Shown: positions 52,911 to 63,014, counted from the first letter of the stretch. The stretch is DNA of 64,000 bases from Anaeroplasma bactoclasticum (GCF_003550015.1 NZ_QXEV01000002.1:1-64000); one strand, 5' to 3'. Translations and numbers: made by a program. Notes: generated by a model not told the origin, from the sequence alone.

Positions 52911-55900
52911 ATGACAATAATTGAATCAATTATGGCTTCAAATCTATTAAAGGAAGATAATACTATCCGAATTGATGAGGCCATATTTAAAAGAAATTCC
53001 AAAAAATTAAATATTTCCTTTGTCCTTACCTACGCGATTGATTATGAGACATATAAAGCATTAGAGGCCCATGTATCTAATTTATTAGGTCCTCTAAATT
53101 TAACCCTAGATTATTCCTTTGGTTATGAGGATGAAACATTAACTGTAGAAGAATTGAAAGGGTATTTAAAGGCTATTTTAGATGAATTATATAAAGAGTC
53201 CTCTAACTTTAAAAGCTTACAAATAGGCGATGCAACATTTGTTGGAAATGAAATAGAATTTGTAGTTGCCTATGATGCTTTAGGTATTGATGAATTATGT
53301 CCTAAGGTAGAAAAGGAATTTGAAAAATATGGTTTATCTGTTCATGTTAAGGCGATAAGGGATCAAGAAAAATCTATTCAAGCACAAATTGATGCACTTG
53401 ATTCTGAAATTGAAGAAACTCTACAGAAGCAGCGCCAAGAGGCTATGCAGGCAAAGAAATTTAATAAAGAGGTTCAAGAACAAAAGAAGTATAGGAAATC
53501 TTTAATTCCTGATTCATATACTTCTATTAAAAATATTCCTGCAACCCAAAGTGGATTAAGTGAATACTTGCATACAAAGGGTGAGGCTATTTTTAGAATT
53601 AAAGGATATGTTTTTGGTCTTGAGGTAAAGGACTTTGCGAAATCCTCTATATTGTTAATGAAGGTTACCGATGAAACAGATTCTATTGTAGTTCAAAAGT
53701 GGCTAAGAGGAGATAAGGAAAAGGAATTATATTTAGGTGATGGTGGTATTAAAGTAGATACGATCGTTGATGTAGCAGGTAATGCCACTTATGACCAGTA
53801 TTCCGATAGAATTATTTTGAATTCAACCAATATTCAAATGGTTGGTATTCATAAGATTGAAGAGGTAATGGATGATGCCCCAGTAAAGAGAGTTGAGCTT
53901 CATTGCCACACGAAGATGAGTAATATGGATGGCCTAACGGATGCGGCAGATTATGTTAAGCTTGTATCTAAATGGGGATGGAAATCTATGGCATTTACAG
54001 ATCATAATGGATGCTATGCTATTCCAGATGTTGACCATGCGCTAGCTAAATTCCCTGAATTTAAACCTATTTATGGTACAGAATTATCCTTAGTTGAGGA
54101 TGATGAATATTTTATTACCTTTAATGAGAGGGATATTCCTTTAAGAGATGCTACATATGTTGTATTCGATATTGAAACAACAGGTTTATCTCAAACCTAT
54201 GATAGAATTATTGAAATTGCAGCCCATAAGGTTAGAGGCGGAACTATTGTTGATGCATTTGAGGTATTTGTTAACCCAAAGATGCATATTCCTGAAAAGA
54301 TTACAGGAATTACATCCATTACGGATGATATGGTAAAGGATGCCAAAACAATTAAAGAGGTATTACCGGAATTCTTAGAATTCTGTAAGGATTGTATTTT
54401 AGTTGCTCATAATGCAAAATTCGACGTTGGTATGATTTATAGAGACATGAAGCTACTTGGCTTACCAATGGTTGAATTCCCTGTAATTGATACACTTAAT
54501 TTATTTAGAGCAGGCTATTATAAAGAGGTAAAGGCCTTCAACCTAAAGGTATTATCTAAATACTTTAAGATTAAGCAGGAGCATCATCACCGTGCAACAG
54601 ACGATACAAGAGTAACAGCACTATGCTTTATTCAGATGCTACAGGATTTATATAATAAAAAGATAGAAAATTATAAGGATATCAATTCCTTAATTGATCC
54701 AAGTGTTCATTTTAGATATGTTATCCCATATCATATTATTTTAATTGCTAAAAACCCTGTAGGCTATAAGAATATGTTTAAGATTCTATCGGATGCGATG
54801 ACTTATCATATGTGGGAATCTGAAGCTAGAGCCTTAAAGAGCGTAATTGAAAAACATAGAGAAGGTATATTATTATCTAGTGCTTGTGCAAATGGTAAAG
54901 TATTTGAAATGGCTTTAAATAGAAGTGATGAGGAACTAAGGGATGCTATTTCTTATTATGATTATATAGAAGTACAGCCACCTCTAGCTTATAAGCAATA
55001 TTATGTTGAATTCCCTAATGCAGAAGAAAGAATTCAAGAGGTAATTAAAAAGATTATTCGTATATCTAAGGAAATGGGGAAGATAGTTGTTGCAACATCT
55101 GACTGTCATTATGCTAGACCTAGATTAAAGAAATATAGAGATATTTTAATTGAGGTTCCACAAATTGGTGGTGGAACACATCCTTTAAAAAGAGCATTTA
55201 TGGCTAATTCTACTCCAGATATGCACTTACGTACAACAAATGAAATGCTTTCAGAATTTGAATTCTTGGGTAAGGATTTAGCTTATGAAATTGTTGTAAC
55301 AAATACAAATTTAATTGCAGATTCCATTGAAAAATGGCCAGCATTCCATCCAGATATGTATGCCCCAAGAGATGATGAATTTAAGAATAATTTCTTACAT
55401 ATTGAATCCATTGAGGAAGAAACAAGAAGAATTGTTGGACAAACATGTAAGGAATTATACGGTGATAATCCTCATCCAATTGTAAAGAAAAGATTAGACC
55501 ATGAGCTTCATTGTATCATTTCTAATGGATATGCATCGATTTATTACATTTGTCATTTAATGGTTAAAAAATCACTAGAGGATGGATATCTAGTAGGCTC
55601 TAGAGGTTCTGTTGGATCATCCTTGGTTGCAACCATGATGAATATTTCTGAAATTAATCCACTTGCTCCTCATTATAGATGTAAGAAGTGTCACTTCCAT
55701 ACATTTAGAATGAGAAAGGATGAAATAGAAGAATATGGCTTAACAGATTTAGAAAAGCCATTCCAGGAGGCTTTACAAAATGTGGATTCTGGTTATGACT
55801 TAGATGATGCAATATGCCCTGTATGTGGTGCACCACTCGCTAAGGATGGTCATGATATACCATTTGAAACCTTCTTAGGCTTTAATGGTGATAAGACACC

Positions 55901-57386
55901 AGATATCGATTTAAACTTCTCAGGTGAATATCAGCCTAGAGCTCATGAATATGTAAGAACTGTATTTGGTCCTGAAAATGCCTTCCGTGCAGGTACTGTA
56001 GCTACAATTGCAGATAAGAATGCCTTCGGTTATGTTAAAGGATTCTGTGAAAGACAAAATATTACTATGAGATCTTGTGAAATGGATCGTATAGCTTCTT
56101 ATTTAATTGGTATTAAGCGTTCTACAGGACAACACCCAGGTGGTATTGTTGTTGTACCACATCATGTAGATATTTATGATGTAACTCCAGTACAATATCC
56201 TGCAGATAATATTGAAAACCCATGGAGAACTACACATTTCGATTATCATTCCTTTGAACAAAACCTACTTAAGTTTGATATTCTAGGACACGATGATCCT
56301 ACCTTAATTAAGTATTTTATGGATTATGTTCATCTTCATCAAGAGGAATTCCCATTTGAAAAGCCACAGGATATTCCAATTGATGATAAAAACCTATATC
56401 GATTATTCTATGATCCAAGTGTAATTGGTGTAACACCTGAGGATATTGATTCTAAGGTAGCATCCTATGCTGTACCTGAGCTTGGAACAAACTTCGTAAG
56501 AGGTATGCTAATTGAAACATTACCAAGAACATTTGCCCAGCTTGTAAAAATTTCAGGTCTATCCCATGGTACAAATGTATGGAATAATAATGCCCAAGAG
56601 CTTGTAAAGGGCACTACAGAATTTGGAGAAATAAAATTTAAAGATATCATTGGTTGTCGTGACGATATCATGGTTGATTTAATGAGAATGGGTCTAGATC
56701 CACTTAAATCCTTCAAGATTATGGAATTCGTCCGTAAGAATAAAAAGGTTAAGGATATGAATGGATGGTTAGATTTCCAAAAATATATGCGTGAGCATAA
56801 TGTACCAGAATGGTATATTTGGAGCTGTGATAAGATTGAATACATGTTCCCTAAGGCTCATGCGACAGCATACTGTATGATGTCATTAAGAATTGCATGG
56901 TTTAAGGTATATGCTCCAACCCTATTCTATAGTGCTTGGTTTTCTAAGCGTGCGAAAAACCATGTAGTTCATGCTTATTTAGGTGGTAAGATTGCCATTC
57001 GTGCAGCAATGGAAGAAATTATGAATAAGAGTGGTAGAACTGCAACAGATGATGATAAATATACAGCACTTCAGGTAGCACTAGAATGTGTTGCAAGAAA
57101 AATTAATTTCTTACCTGTTTCTGTATTAAAATCTTCAGCTACAAACTTTGATCCTGAGGATGGTAATTTAAGAATTCCATTTAGTGCAGTAGATTCTTTA
57201 GGTGAGGCCATTGCAATTGATATCGTAGAAAAAAGAGAAGAAAGAGCATTTACATCGAAAAAGGATGTATTAAAGAGAACTCGTTTATCTCAAACATTAT
57301 ATGATGAATTTGATGTAATGCATTATTTTGATGATTTACCTGAAGAGGATCCTGAAAAAGAAGAGGGATTATTCGCCCTATTATAA
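52911..57386 (+). CDS. polC: DNA polymerase III alpha subunit, PolC type
   Basis: Replicative polymerase of 1491 residues. Domains in order: N-terminal domain, OB fold (about 225-310), PHP part 1 (VELHCHTKMSNMDGLTDAADY, from 328), an inserted DEDDh exonuclease (YVVFDIETTGL near 422 to HHRATDDTR near 562), PHP part 2, the polymerase palm and fingers (GSRGSVGSSLVA; PDIDLNFSGEYQ catalytic Asp pair), the zinc cluster C-C (KKCHF, CPVCGAPL), and the C-terminal beta/tau-binding end. AGGAGG precedes the ATG. PolC is typical of low-GC Gram-positives. Confidence 0.95.
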   Translation: MTIIESIMASNLLKEDNTIRIDEAIFKRNSKKLNISFVLTYAIDYETYKALEAHVSNLLGPLNLTLDYSFGYEDETLTVEELKGYLKAILDELYKESSNFKSLQIGDATFVGNEIEFVVAYDALGIDELCPKVEKEFEKYGLSVHVKAIRDQEKSIQAQIDALDSEIEETLQKQRQEAMQAKKFNKEVQEQKKYRKSLIPDSYTSIKNIPATQSGLSEYLHTKGEAIFRIKGYVFGLEVKDFAKSSILLMKVTDETDSIVVQKWLRGDKEKELYLGDGGIKVDTIVDVAGNATYDQYSDRIILNSTNIQMVGIHKIEEVMDDAPVKRVELHCHTKMSNMDGLTDAADYVKLVSKWGWKSMAFTDHNGCYAIPDVDHALAKFPEFKPIYGTELSLVEDDEYFITFNERDIPLRDATYVVFDIETTGLSQTYDRIIEIAAHKVRGGTIVDAFEVFVNPKMHIPEKITGITSITDDMVKDAKTIKEVLPEFLEFCKDCILVAHNAKFDVGMIYRDMKLLGLPMVEFPVIDTLNLFRAGYYKEVKAFNLKVLSKYFKIKQEHHHRATDDTRVTALCFIQMLQDLYNKKIENYKDINSLIDPSVHFRYVIPYHIILIAKNPVGYKNMFKILSDAMTYHMWESEARALKSVIEKHREGILLSSACANGKVFEMALNRSDEELRDAISYYDYIEVQPPLAYKQYYVEFPNAEERIQEVIKKIIRISKEMGKIVVATSDCHYARPRLKKYRDILIEVPQIGGGTHPLKRAFMANSTPDMHLRTTNEMLSEFEFLGKDLAYEIVVTNTNLIADSIEKWPAFHPDMYAPRDDEFKNNFLHIESIEEETRRIVGQTCKELYGDNPHPIVKKRLDHELHCIISNGYASIYYICHLMVKKSLEDGYLVGSRGSVGSSLVATMMNISEINPLAPHYRCKKCHFHTFRMRKDEIEEYGLTDLEKPFQEALQNVDSGYDLDDAICPVCGAPLAKDGHDIPFETFLGFNGDKTPDIDLNFSGEYQPRAHEYVRTVFGPENAFRAGTVATIADKNAFGYVKGFCERQNITMRSCEMDRIASYLIGIKRSTGQHPGGIVVVPHHVDIYDVTPVQYPADNIENPWRTTHFDYHSFEQNLLKFDILGHDDPTLIKYFMDYVHLHQEEFPFEKPQDIPIDDKNLYRLFYDPSVIGVTPEDIDSKVASYAVPELGTNFVRGMLIETLPRTFAQLVKISGLSHGTNVWNNNAQELVKGTTEFGEIKFKDIIGCRDDIMVDLMRMGLDPLKSFKIMEFVRKNKKVKDMNGWLDFQKYMREHNVPEWYIWSCDKIEYMFPKAHATAYCMMSLRIAWFKVYAPTLFYSAWFSKRAKNHVVHAYLGGKIAIRAAMEEIMNKSGRTATDDDKYTALQVALECVARKINFLPVSVLKSSATNFDPEDGNLRIPFSAVDSLGEAIAIDIVEKREERAFTSKKDVLKRTRLSQTLYDEFDVMHYFDDLPEEDPEKEEGLFALL

Positions 57387-57392
57387 AAACTT

Positions 57393-57440
57393 AGACGTTT
57401 ATGTGATATTGTGTAAATATTAGTAAACGTCTTTTTTTTA
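57393..57440 (+). terminator. Terminator of polC
   Basis: AGACGTTTA (57393-57401) and TAAACGTCT (57424-57432) with a 22-base loop, then seven T. Confidence 0.8.
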
Positions 57441-57486
57441 TATATAAAAATAATATAATAGTTATTGGTTAAGGAGGTGTTTGTGT

Positions 57487-58215
57487 ATGAATAATACTGG
57501 TTATTATTCTTATGTAAAGACAAGTGAATCTTATTTAGATGAGACATCACATGCCACTTACAAAGGCATTTCAATAAAAACAATTATTCTTCTAGCTATA
57601 GTTATTGGTATAGCTACAGTTACAGCAATTTTCTTACCAGAATTAATAAAAACATATGAAAATAGCTTTTATGGCTTCTTAATTGCATCTATAATTGTAG
57701 GATTTATTTGTGCAATTGTAGGTAGATTTAGTGAAAGATTAGCCATGGTATGCTCCATTATATATTCCTTATGTGAAGGAGTATTATTAGGAACTATTAC
57801 AGCAAAAGTAAATCAGTATTTCCCTGGTGCTGGTTCTATGGCAATTGCAGCAACATTAGTTGTATTTGCTATAATGCTTGTATTATATTCCTTAGGATTT
57901 ATAAGAAATGGTTCAATGCTAAGAATGATTGCCTTTGGTATATTATTTTCAGTACTTGGACTTGCAATCTTTGATTTATTATTAATCATTTTTAAAGGAT
58001 ATGAATCGAATTCTATTTATTTCTTAATTCAAGCAGGATTATTAATCTATGGTGTTATCACACTAGCATTTAACTTTGCGGAAGCTGAAGCTGTTGTAAA
58101 GCTTGGTGCTTCTAAGAAAGCAGAATGGAGTGTAGCACTAGGTATAGAGATTTCTTTAATTTATATTTATATTTACATCTTAAGGATTATCCTTATGTTT
58201 TCAAGAAGAAATTAA
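57487..58215 (+). CDS. Bax inhibitor-1-like membrane protein
   Basis: Seven membrane helices in 242 residues, with a short cytoplasmic N terminus. The pattern YSLCEGVLLGTIT, FIRNGSMLRMIAFGI and FNFAEAEAVVKLGASKKAEW then ALGIEISLIYIYIYILRI matches the bacterial BI-1-like/YccA family (TMBIM pH-gated calcium leak proteins). GGAGGTG at 57474-57480 fits the ATG at 57487, not the TTG at 57481. Confidence 0.83.
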   Translation: MNNTGYYSYVKTSESYLDETSHATYKGISIKTIILLAIVIGIATVTAIFLPELIKTYENSFYGFLIASIIVGFICAIVGRFSERLAMVCSIIYSLCEGVLLGTITAKVNQYFPGAGSMAIAATLVVFAIMLVLYSLGFIRNGSMLRMIAFGILFSVLGLAIFDLLLIIFKGYESNSIYFLIQAGLLIYGVITLAFNFAEAEAVVKLGASKKAEWSVALGIEISLIYIYIYILRIILMFSRRN

Positions 58216-58237
58216 GACTCCGTTGAGTCTTTTTTTC
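58214..58237 (+). terminator. Terminator
   Basis: AAGACTC (58214-58220), loop CGTT, GAGTCTT (58225-58231), then T-run. Confidence 0.87.
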
Positions 58238-58274
58238 TTTATGGTATAATAAGGACTGTTTTGGGGGTGATAGT

Positions 58275-58880
58275 ATGACATATATATGGGATTTAGATGG
58301 TACATTAATCGATTCCTATCCAGGAATTTTAGATGCATTAATGCATATTATGAATTATTTTCATATCTCTATAAAAAAAGAAGATGTATATTCTAAGATT
58401 ATGCAAAAAAGTGTTTTAGACTTTTTAAATGAGATAGAAGAAAAATATAATATTAATAGTAATGAAACTATAAAAATGTATTCCGATTATAGAGAAAAAA
58501 ATCAATTCGATGTATCCTTAGAAAAATATGCAAAAGAAACATTAGTAGGATTAAAAAATAGAGGTCATAATCATTTCATATATACACATAAAGGATGGTC
58601 AACATCTTTAACCTTAAAGAATTTAGGTATATATCATTTGTTTACTGAAATAGTTACAGCAGAAAATCATTTTAAAAGAAAGCCAGACCCAGAAGCTATT
58701 GAATATATTATGAATAAGTATCATATTAACCCTAAAGATTGTTATTATGTAGGAGATAGACCAATAGATATCCTATGTGCTAAAAATGCAAATATTAAAG
58801 GAATACTATATAAAAAAGAAGGAAGCCCTATCGATATATCTGCAGATATTATTATTCATAATTTAAATGATTTATTATAA
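58275..58880 (+). CDS. HAD-IA family phosphatase
   Basis: 201 residues with motif I WDLDGTLIDSYP (Asp6, Asp8), motif II FIYTHKG, motif III Lys in KRKPDPEAI, and motif IV YVGDRPIDILCA. A helical cap places it near phosphoglycolate phosphatase/PgmB types. Both Asp of motif I are present, unlike the 44638 paralogue. GGGGTGATAG precedes the ATG. Confidence 0.85.
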   Translation: MTYIWDLDGTLIDSYPGILDALMHIMNYFHISIKKEDVYSKIMQKSVLDFLNEIEEKYNINSNETIKMYSDYREKNQFDVSLEKYAKETLVGLKNRGHNHFIYTHKGWSTSLTLKNLGIYHLFTEIVTAENHFKRKPDPEAIEYIMNKYHINPKDCYYVGDRPIDILCAKNANIKGILYKKEGSPIDISADIIIHNLNDLL

Positions 58881-58882
58881 AG

Positions 58883-58904
58883 AAGAACCTATGGTTCTTT
58901 TGTT
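58883..58904 (+). terminator. Terminator
   Basis: AAGAACC (58883-58889), loop TAT, GGTTCTT (58893-58899), then TTGTTC; weak T-run. Confidence 0.65.
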
Positions 58905-58973
58905 CTTTGGGGTGGTTATTATTGAAAGTAATATGTAATAATGCTAGAATAAATAAAGAAAGAAGATGATATT

Positions 58974-59399
58974 ATGATATTTGATGATTTACAAAAAGCA
59001 AACATTCAAACAATGAAAGACCACGATAAGGTGGCACATGAAATTATTTCCTTAGTATTTGGAAAATGTAAAAATGAAGCTATTGATAAGGGATATGCTG
59101 ATCGTAAGCTTCCTGATAGCGAAGCATTAAGAATTATTCAAAAGACAATTAAGGAGCTAGAAGAAGAAAAAATCGCATTTGAGAAGGCTTCAAGAGCAGA
59201 AAAGGTTGAAGTATTAAAGACTCAAATGGATTTACTTTCTAAGTATTTACCTAAGCAATTATCTGAAGATGAAATTAGAGCAATTATTCAATCATTAGAG
59301 GATAAGAAGATTCCATCTGTAATGAAGTATTTTAAAGCAAATTACCAGGGTCAGGTGGATAATGCATTAGTATCTAAGATTGCAAAGGAATTTAATTAA
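58974..59399 (+). CDS. yqeY: YqeY/GatB-related protein
   Basis: 141 residues, the usual YqeY length: an N-terminal helical bundle (residues 1-90) and the small C-terminal domain shared with GatB (LPKQLSEDEIRAII to VDNALVSKIAKEF). In other bacteria it is linked to tRNA-dependent amidation, but its function is not settled. The end of this gene (from 59321) is duplicated at 60343. Confidence 0.87.
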   Translation: MIFDDLQKANIQTMKDHDKVAHEIISLVFGKCKNEAIDKGYADRKLPDSEALRIIQKTIKELEEEKIAFEKASRAEKVEVLKTQMDLLSKYLPKQLSEDEIRAIIQSLEDKKIPSVMKYFKANYQGQVDNALVSKIAKEFN

Positions 59400-59548
59400 T
59401 TTACTTGAAATAGACGATTTGAAATCGTCTATTTTTTTTGAAAAATTGACAGGTATTCTTTTTTTATTTATAATACCTAAGGAGTTAGAGAGGAGAGTTT
59501 TATGTTATTAAAATTAAAAAAAGAGGCTTTTGCCCTTACCGTTATAGG
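59321..59548 (+). repeat. Segmental duplication, copy 1
   Basis: From the yqeY 3' end through the upstream region and the first 47 bases of the 59502 gene; the same order occurs at 60343-60535. This copy has the yqeY terminator that the second has lost. Confidence 0.85.
59409..59441 (+). terminator. Terminator of yqeY
   Basis: AATAGACGATTT and AAATCGTCTATT arms around G (59409-59433), then T-run. Confidence 0.87.
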
Positions 59549-60296
59549 ATTATCATTTTCATTTATAATCTTAATCATATCCTTTTTGAGAACAGCTGGA
59601 TATTATATACCATATGCAGATTATTTAACATTATCTCGTTGGATTTTTAGAAGTCAATCTTTTGATTCACTTTTGACAATAGCCATGTTAATTGTTGGAA
59701 CTATATTTATTTTTAAGCCTAATAGGCCTTGGGCAATTGTATCTATGGTATTTGCTGTTTTAACCGCTAATGTGTTTATATTTATTGCTGATATATTAGT
59801 ATTAGTAAAAATGAAAGAGATAGGTCAAGAGGAAGAGAAAAAGAGAAATGAAGCTTTAGCTGATCAAGGAATAATAGCAAATGAGGAAGAGGAATTAAAT
59901 GTTCCTAGTCCAGTGCAAATGGAGATGCCTACTCATGTAGAGTTTACAGCTCATGAGCAATCTCAAATTACAGCTGGTATTGCACTTGCATCTATTTATT
60001 TAGCCTTATGCTTAGGTCTTACCATTTATGCAGGATATAGTGTCTTTACTAGAGAATATCAGGGTAATTCTGAATACTCATTAAATGTTTTCTTTTTTGG
60101 CTTTTTAGTTTTTGTAGCAGTTATTTATTCATCAATATTCATTGTGAATATTGTAGTATCTGGTGTTGCATTAAATAAAAAGAGCGTGAAGAGTGTTAAA
60201 ATCATGAGAGCATTTGGCTTTATAAGCCTTACAATATTTAATTCTGTTGCCGGAATACACGCAATCAATAGAGTTTCTGGAAAGAGCCTTGTATAA
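59502..60296 (+). CDS. Membrane protein, first of a tandem pair
   Basis: 264 residues: membrane helices at about 12-33, 55-73, 80-100, a cytoplasmic charged linker (103-155, many Glu), then helices at 160-182 and 197-220 and a C-terminal hydrophobic segment (GFISLTIFNSVAGI). The linker ends in MPTHVEFTAHEQ, kept in the next gene. No family recognised. GAGGAGAG precedes the ATG. The stop lies in the terminator loop. Confidence 0.7.
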   Translation: MLLKLKKEAFALTVIGLSFSFIILIISFLRTAGYYIPYADYLTLSRWIFRSQSFDSLLTIAMLIVGTIFIFKPNRPWAIVSMVFAVLTANVFIFIADILVLVKMKEIGQEEEKKRNEALADQGIIANEEEELNVPSPVQMEMPTHVEFTAHEQSQITAGIALASIYLALCLGLTIYAGYSVFTREYQGNSEYSLNVFFFGFLVFVAVIYSSIFIVNIVVSGVALNKKSVKSVKIMRAFGFISLTIFNSVAGIHAINRVSGKSLV

Positions 60297-60308
60297 GGCT
60301 TTTTTTCT
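60285..60308 (+). terminator. Terminator overlapping stop
   Basis: AGCCTT (60285-60290), loop GTAT, AAGGCT (60295-60300), then T-run. Confidence 0.85.
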
Positions 60309-60342
60309 TAGTGTTTTTTGTGTAAAAAAAATATACATAAGC

Positions 60343-60535
60343 AATGAAGTATTTTAAAGCAAATTACCAGGATCAGGTAATAACACATTAATTTCTAAGA
60401 TTGTAAAGGGATTTAATTAATTTACTTAAAATTTGACAGATTTTCTCTTTTTATTTATAATACCTAAGGAGTTAGAGAGGATAGTTTTATGTTATTAAAA
60501 TTAAAAAAAGAGGCTTTTGCCCTTACCGTTATAGG
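60343..60535 (+). repeat. Segmental duplication, copy 2, with yqeY tail remnant
   Basis: 60343-60420 repeats the last codons of yqeY (AATGAAGTATTTTAAAGCAA onward) with decay, then the promoter-proximal region and the first 47 bases of the next gene, which are identical in both copies. Confidence 0.85.
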
Positions 60536-61283
60536 AGTATCAATTTCCTTTGTATTTGCTATATTATTACTGCTTGATGGCTTTCAAATGCATTTTATAA
60601 GATATCTTAAGGCTTTTGATTGGATGGTTCAAAATCGAGAATTTAATATCTTTATTTTCTTTGTAATGACAGGTATTGGTATTCTATTTATTATTAAGCC
60701 AAATAAAGCTACAGCTATTATAAGCTTGATATGTGCTATATTTGCTTTTAATGTTTTGATTTTTATTGCAGCTATTTTAACATTAAGAACAATTAGCGAG
60801 CTTAATCAAAAGGCGAAAATAGCAGAGGAAGAATGGCTAAATCAAGAAGGAGTGGAAAATTATGGAATAATAGGTGATGAACCTAATTTAATTCCAGCTC
60901 CAGTAAAAAGAGAAGTTCCAGCAAAAAGAAAAGCTCCTACTCATGTAGAATTTACTTCCGCTGAGCAAACAAAGATTTCCTTAGGAATAGCTTTTGCTTC
61001 CACTTATTTAGTTTTATTTGCACTTTTATTCTATTTGTTGATACATAATACAAGGGTTGAACCTGGTGATGAGAGTGCTGCCTGGCTCGAAATATATCTC
61101 GTGTTTTTCTTAATTATATTATTATTTTATTCAGCAACGATAGTGATTAATATAGTTGTATCTGCAATCGCATTACATAAAAAGACCTATAGTAGTACTA
61201 AGCTTATGAGGGTATTTGGATTTATAAGCTTAACATTTATTAATTCTTTTGCAGCGATATCTGCATTAAGAAGATATTCTTAG
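60489..61283 (+). CDS. Membrane protein, second of a tandem pair
   Basis: Paralogue of the 59502 product with the same length and layout. The first 16 residues (MLLKLKKEAFALTVIG) are identical, then membrane segments and the linker diverge; APTHVEFTSAEQ and MRVFGFISLTFINS keep the pattern. The divergence after an identical 5' end suggests an old duplication with selection or gene conversion at the start. Function unknown. Confidence 0.7.
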   Translation: MLLKLKKEAFALTVIGVSISFVFAILLLLDGFQMHFIRYLKAFDWMVQNREFNIFIFFVMTGIGILFIIKPNKATAIISLICAIFAFNVLIFIAAILTLRTISELNQKAKIAEEEWLNQEGVENYGIIGDEPNLIPAPVKREVPAKRKAPTHVEFTSAEQTKISLGIAFASTYLVLFALLFYLLIHNTRVEPGDESAAWLEIYLVFFLIILLFYSATIVINIVVSAIALHKKTYSSTKLMRVFGFISLTFINSFAAISALRRYS

Positions 61284-61286
61284 AAC

Positions 61287-61311
61287 AAGCCTTGTATAAG
61301 GCTTTTTTTAT
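61287..61311 (+). terminator. Terminator, copy of 60285
   Basis: AAGCCTT (61287-61293), loop GTAT, AAGGCTT (61298-61304), then T-run. Confidence 0.85.
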
Positions 61312-61357
61312 TAACGTTTTTGTGTTACAATAATTACACATAAGCGAGGTTTTAATT

Positions 61358-62239
61358 ATGGAAAAAATTAAGATAAAAGCAACCGATGGGCTTGAGCTTT
61401 CCTGTTTATATAGTAAAGCAAAAGAACCAAGAGCAATTTGTCAAATTATGCATGGTATGGCAGAGCATAAGGAAAGATATATTGAATTAATTGAAGCACT
61501 AAATAATAGTGGAATTACAGTTATTATTTCTGATATGAGAGGTCATGGTGAATCTATAAATGATGAATACTTTTTAGGACATTTAGGTGGAGATTTAGAT
61601 TTATTAATTAGTGATCAATATGAGGTTACTAAATGGTTTAAAAAGCATAATCCAAATCTACCAATGTATGTTTTTTCTCATTCTATGGGTACTTTAATTT
61701 CTCGTGCATATATTGAAAAGCATGATGATGAAATTGAAAGATTAGCCCTATCTGGTACTGTAGGCTATGAGCCTTTATGCTTTATAGGTGTATTTATGGC
61801 TAAGTGTAAAAGTATTGGTAATGGTGCAAAGAAGCATTCTAAGCTTTTATGGGCAATGAGTAATAATGCATCTTTTGATCCATCATTATCTTGGTTATCC
61901 TATAGTGAGACAAATATTAAAAATTATGAAGAGGATCCACTTTGTGGAGTATTATTCACAAATGCCTCCAATAAGGTTTTATTTACTTTAACTTATAATC
62001 TTCATAAGATTAAAAGATATCAGTGTAAAAATCCTACATTAAGAATTTATTCCTTTAGTGGTGAAGATGACAGAACAACTAAAGGTGAAAAGGGATTGAG
62101 GGATACAATGAAGACCTTAATCAGAGCTGGTTATGTGGATTTAAAATATAAAACATATCCTCATATGAAGCATGAAATTTTAATGGAAGATGATCATAAG
62201 ATGGTTATTGATGATATTTTAAAATTTTTTGCAGAATAA
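61358..62239 (+). CDS. Alpha/beta hydrolase, monoacylglycerol lipase-like
   Basis: Serine aminopeptidase S33/monoglyceride lipase-type hydrolase of 293 residues without signal peptide: QIMHGMAEHKERY (oxyanion HGM), DMRGHGES, nucleophile elbow FSHSMGT, Asp in FSGEDDRTT, and the catalytic His in HMKHEIL. It probably cleaves lysolipids or glycerides in the cytoplasm. GCGAGGT precedes the ATG. Confidence 0.87.
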   Translation: MEKIKIKATDGLELSCLYSKAKEPRAICQIMHGMAEHKERYIELIEALNNSGITVIISDMRGHGESINDEYFLGHLGGDLDLLISDQYEVTKWFKKHNPNLPMYVFSHSMGTLISRAYIEKHDDEIERLALSGTVGYEPLCFIGVFMAKCKSIGNGAKKHSKLLWAMSNNASFDPSLSWLSYSETNIKNYEEDPLCGVLFTNASNKVLFTLTYNLHKIKRYQCKNPTLRIYSFSGEDDRTTKGEKGLRDTMKTLIRAGYVDLKYKTYPHMKHEILMEDDHKMVIDDILKFFAE

Positions 62240-62247
62240 TAAAAAGT

Positions 62248-62280
62248 GAAATTCTAGGGTTCCCTAGAGTTTCTTTTTTT
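62248..62280 (+). terminator. Terminator
   Basis: GAAATTCTAGGG and CCCTAGAGTTTC arms (62248-62273), then seven T. Confidence 0.85.
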
Positions 62281-62315
62281 ACTTCATTGTGATACAATGA
62301 AATGGGTGATGAAAT

Positions 62316-63014
62316 GTGATCTTACAAAAGAATGCTAGACCCAATCTAGACGACATGGTAAGCGAGCTTCAAAGCATGACAGAGGAAGACCGCGAATTGA
62401 TTGGCGAATATTTAAAAATTGAAAAGTGCTATCGATATGCATTAAGAGAAATGTCTGCAAGATTAGAAAATCTAGATGACAATTGCTCCTTGCATTTTGC
62501 ACATAACCCTATTCATCATATAGAATCTAGAGTTAAAACTCCAGCTGCTATTATAGAAAAAATCCATAGAAGAGGTTATCCTGTTACTATGGAGGTTTTA
62601 AAAGAAAAAATATATGATATTGCTGGTATGCGTGTAATCTGTAATTATATTAATGATATTTATCAGATTGTAACGATGATGAAGCAGCAAAAGGATTTAA
62701 AAATCAAAATCAGCAAGGATTACATCCGTAATCCAAAGCCAACGGGGTATCGTTCCTTACATATCGTATTTGAAATGGCGATTTATGTTGACAATATACA
62801 GGTTTATGTCCCAATTGAAATTCAATTTAGAACAATTGCGATGGATATGTGGGCATCCTTAGAGCATGAGTTACGTTATAAATCTCCAGGATATGAATTT
62901 TCAGACGAGGATAAGGATAACCTTAAATTATATTCCGATCAATTATATCAGATAGATTTAAGTATGCAGAAGATGTATATTACTAAAATTATCGAGGAAG
63001 AAGAAAATGATTGA
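62316..63014 (+). CDS. Small alarmone synthetase (RelQ/YjbM-like)
   Basis: RelA/SpoT-type synthetase domain without hydrolase, 232 residues: DIAGMRVICNYINDIYQI, RNPKPTGYRSLH (acceptor-nucleotide loop) and PIEIQFRTIAMDMWASLEHE with the catalytic Glu. It makes (p)ppGpp. The start is GTG 62316, with GGGTGAT six bases upstream; no ATG is in frame there. It overlaps map by 8 bases. Confidence 0.9.
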   Translation: MILQKNARPNLDDMVSELQSMTEEDRELIGEYLKIEKCYRYALREMSARLENLDDNCSLHFAHNPIHHIESRVKTPAAIIEKIHRRGYPVTMEVLKEKIYDIAGMRVICNYINDIYQIVTMMKQQKDLKIKISKDYIRNPKPTGYRSLHIVFEMAIYVDNIQVYVPIEIQFRTIAMDMWASLEHELRYKSPGYEFSDEDKDNLKLYSDQLYQIDLSMQKMYITKIIEEEEND

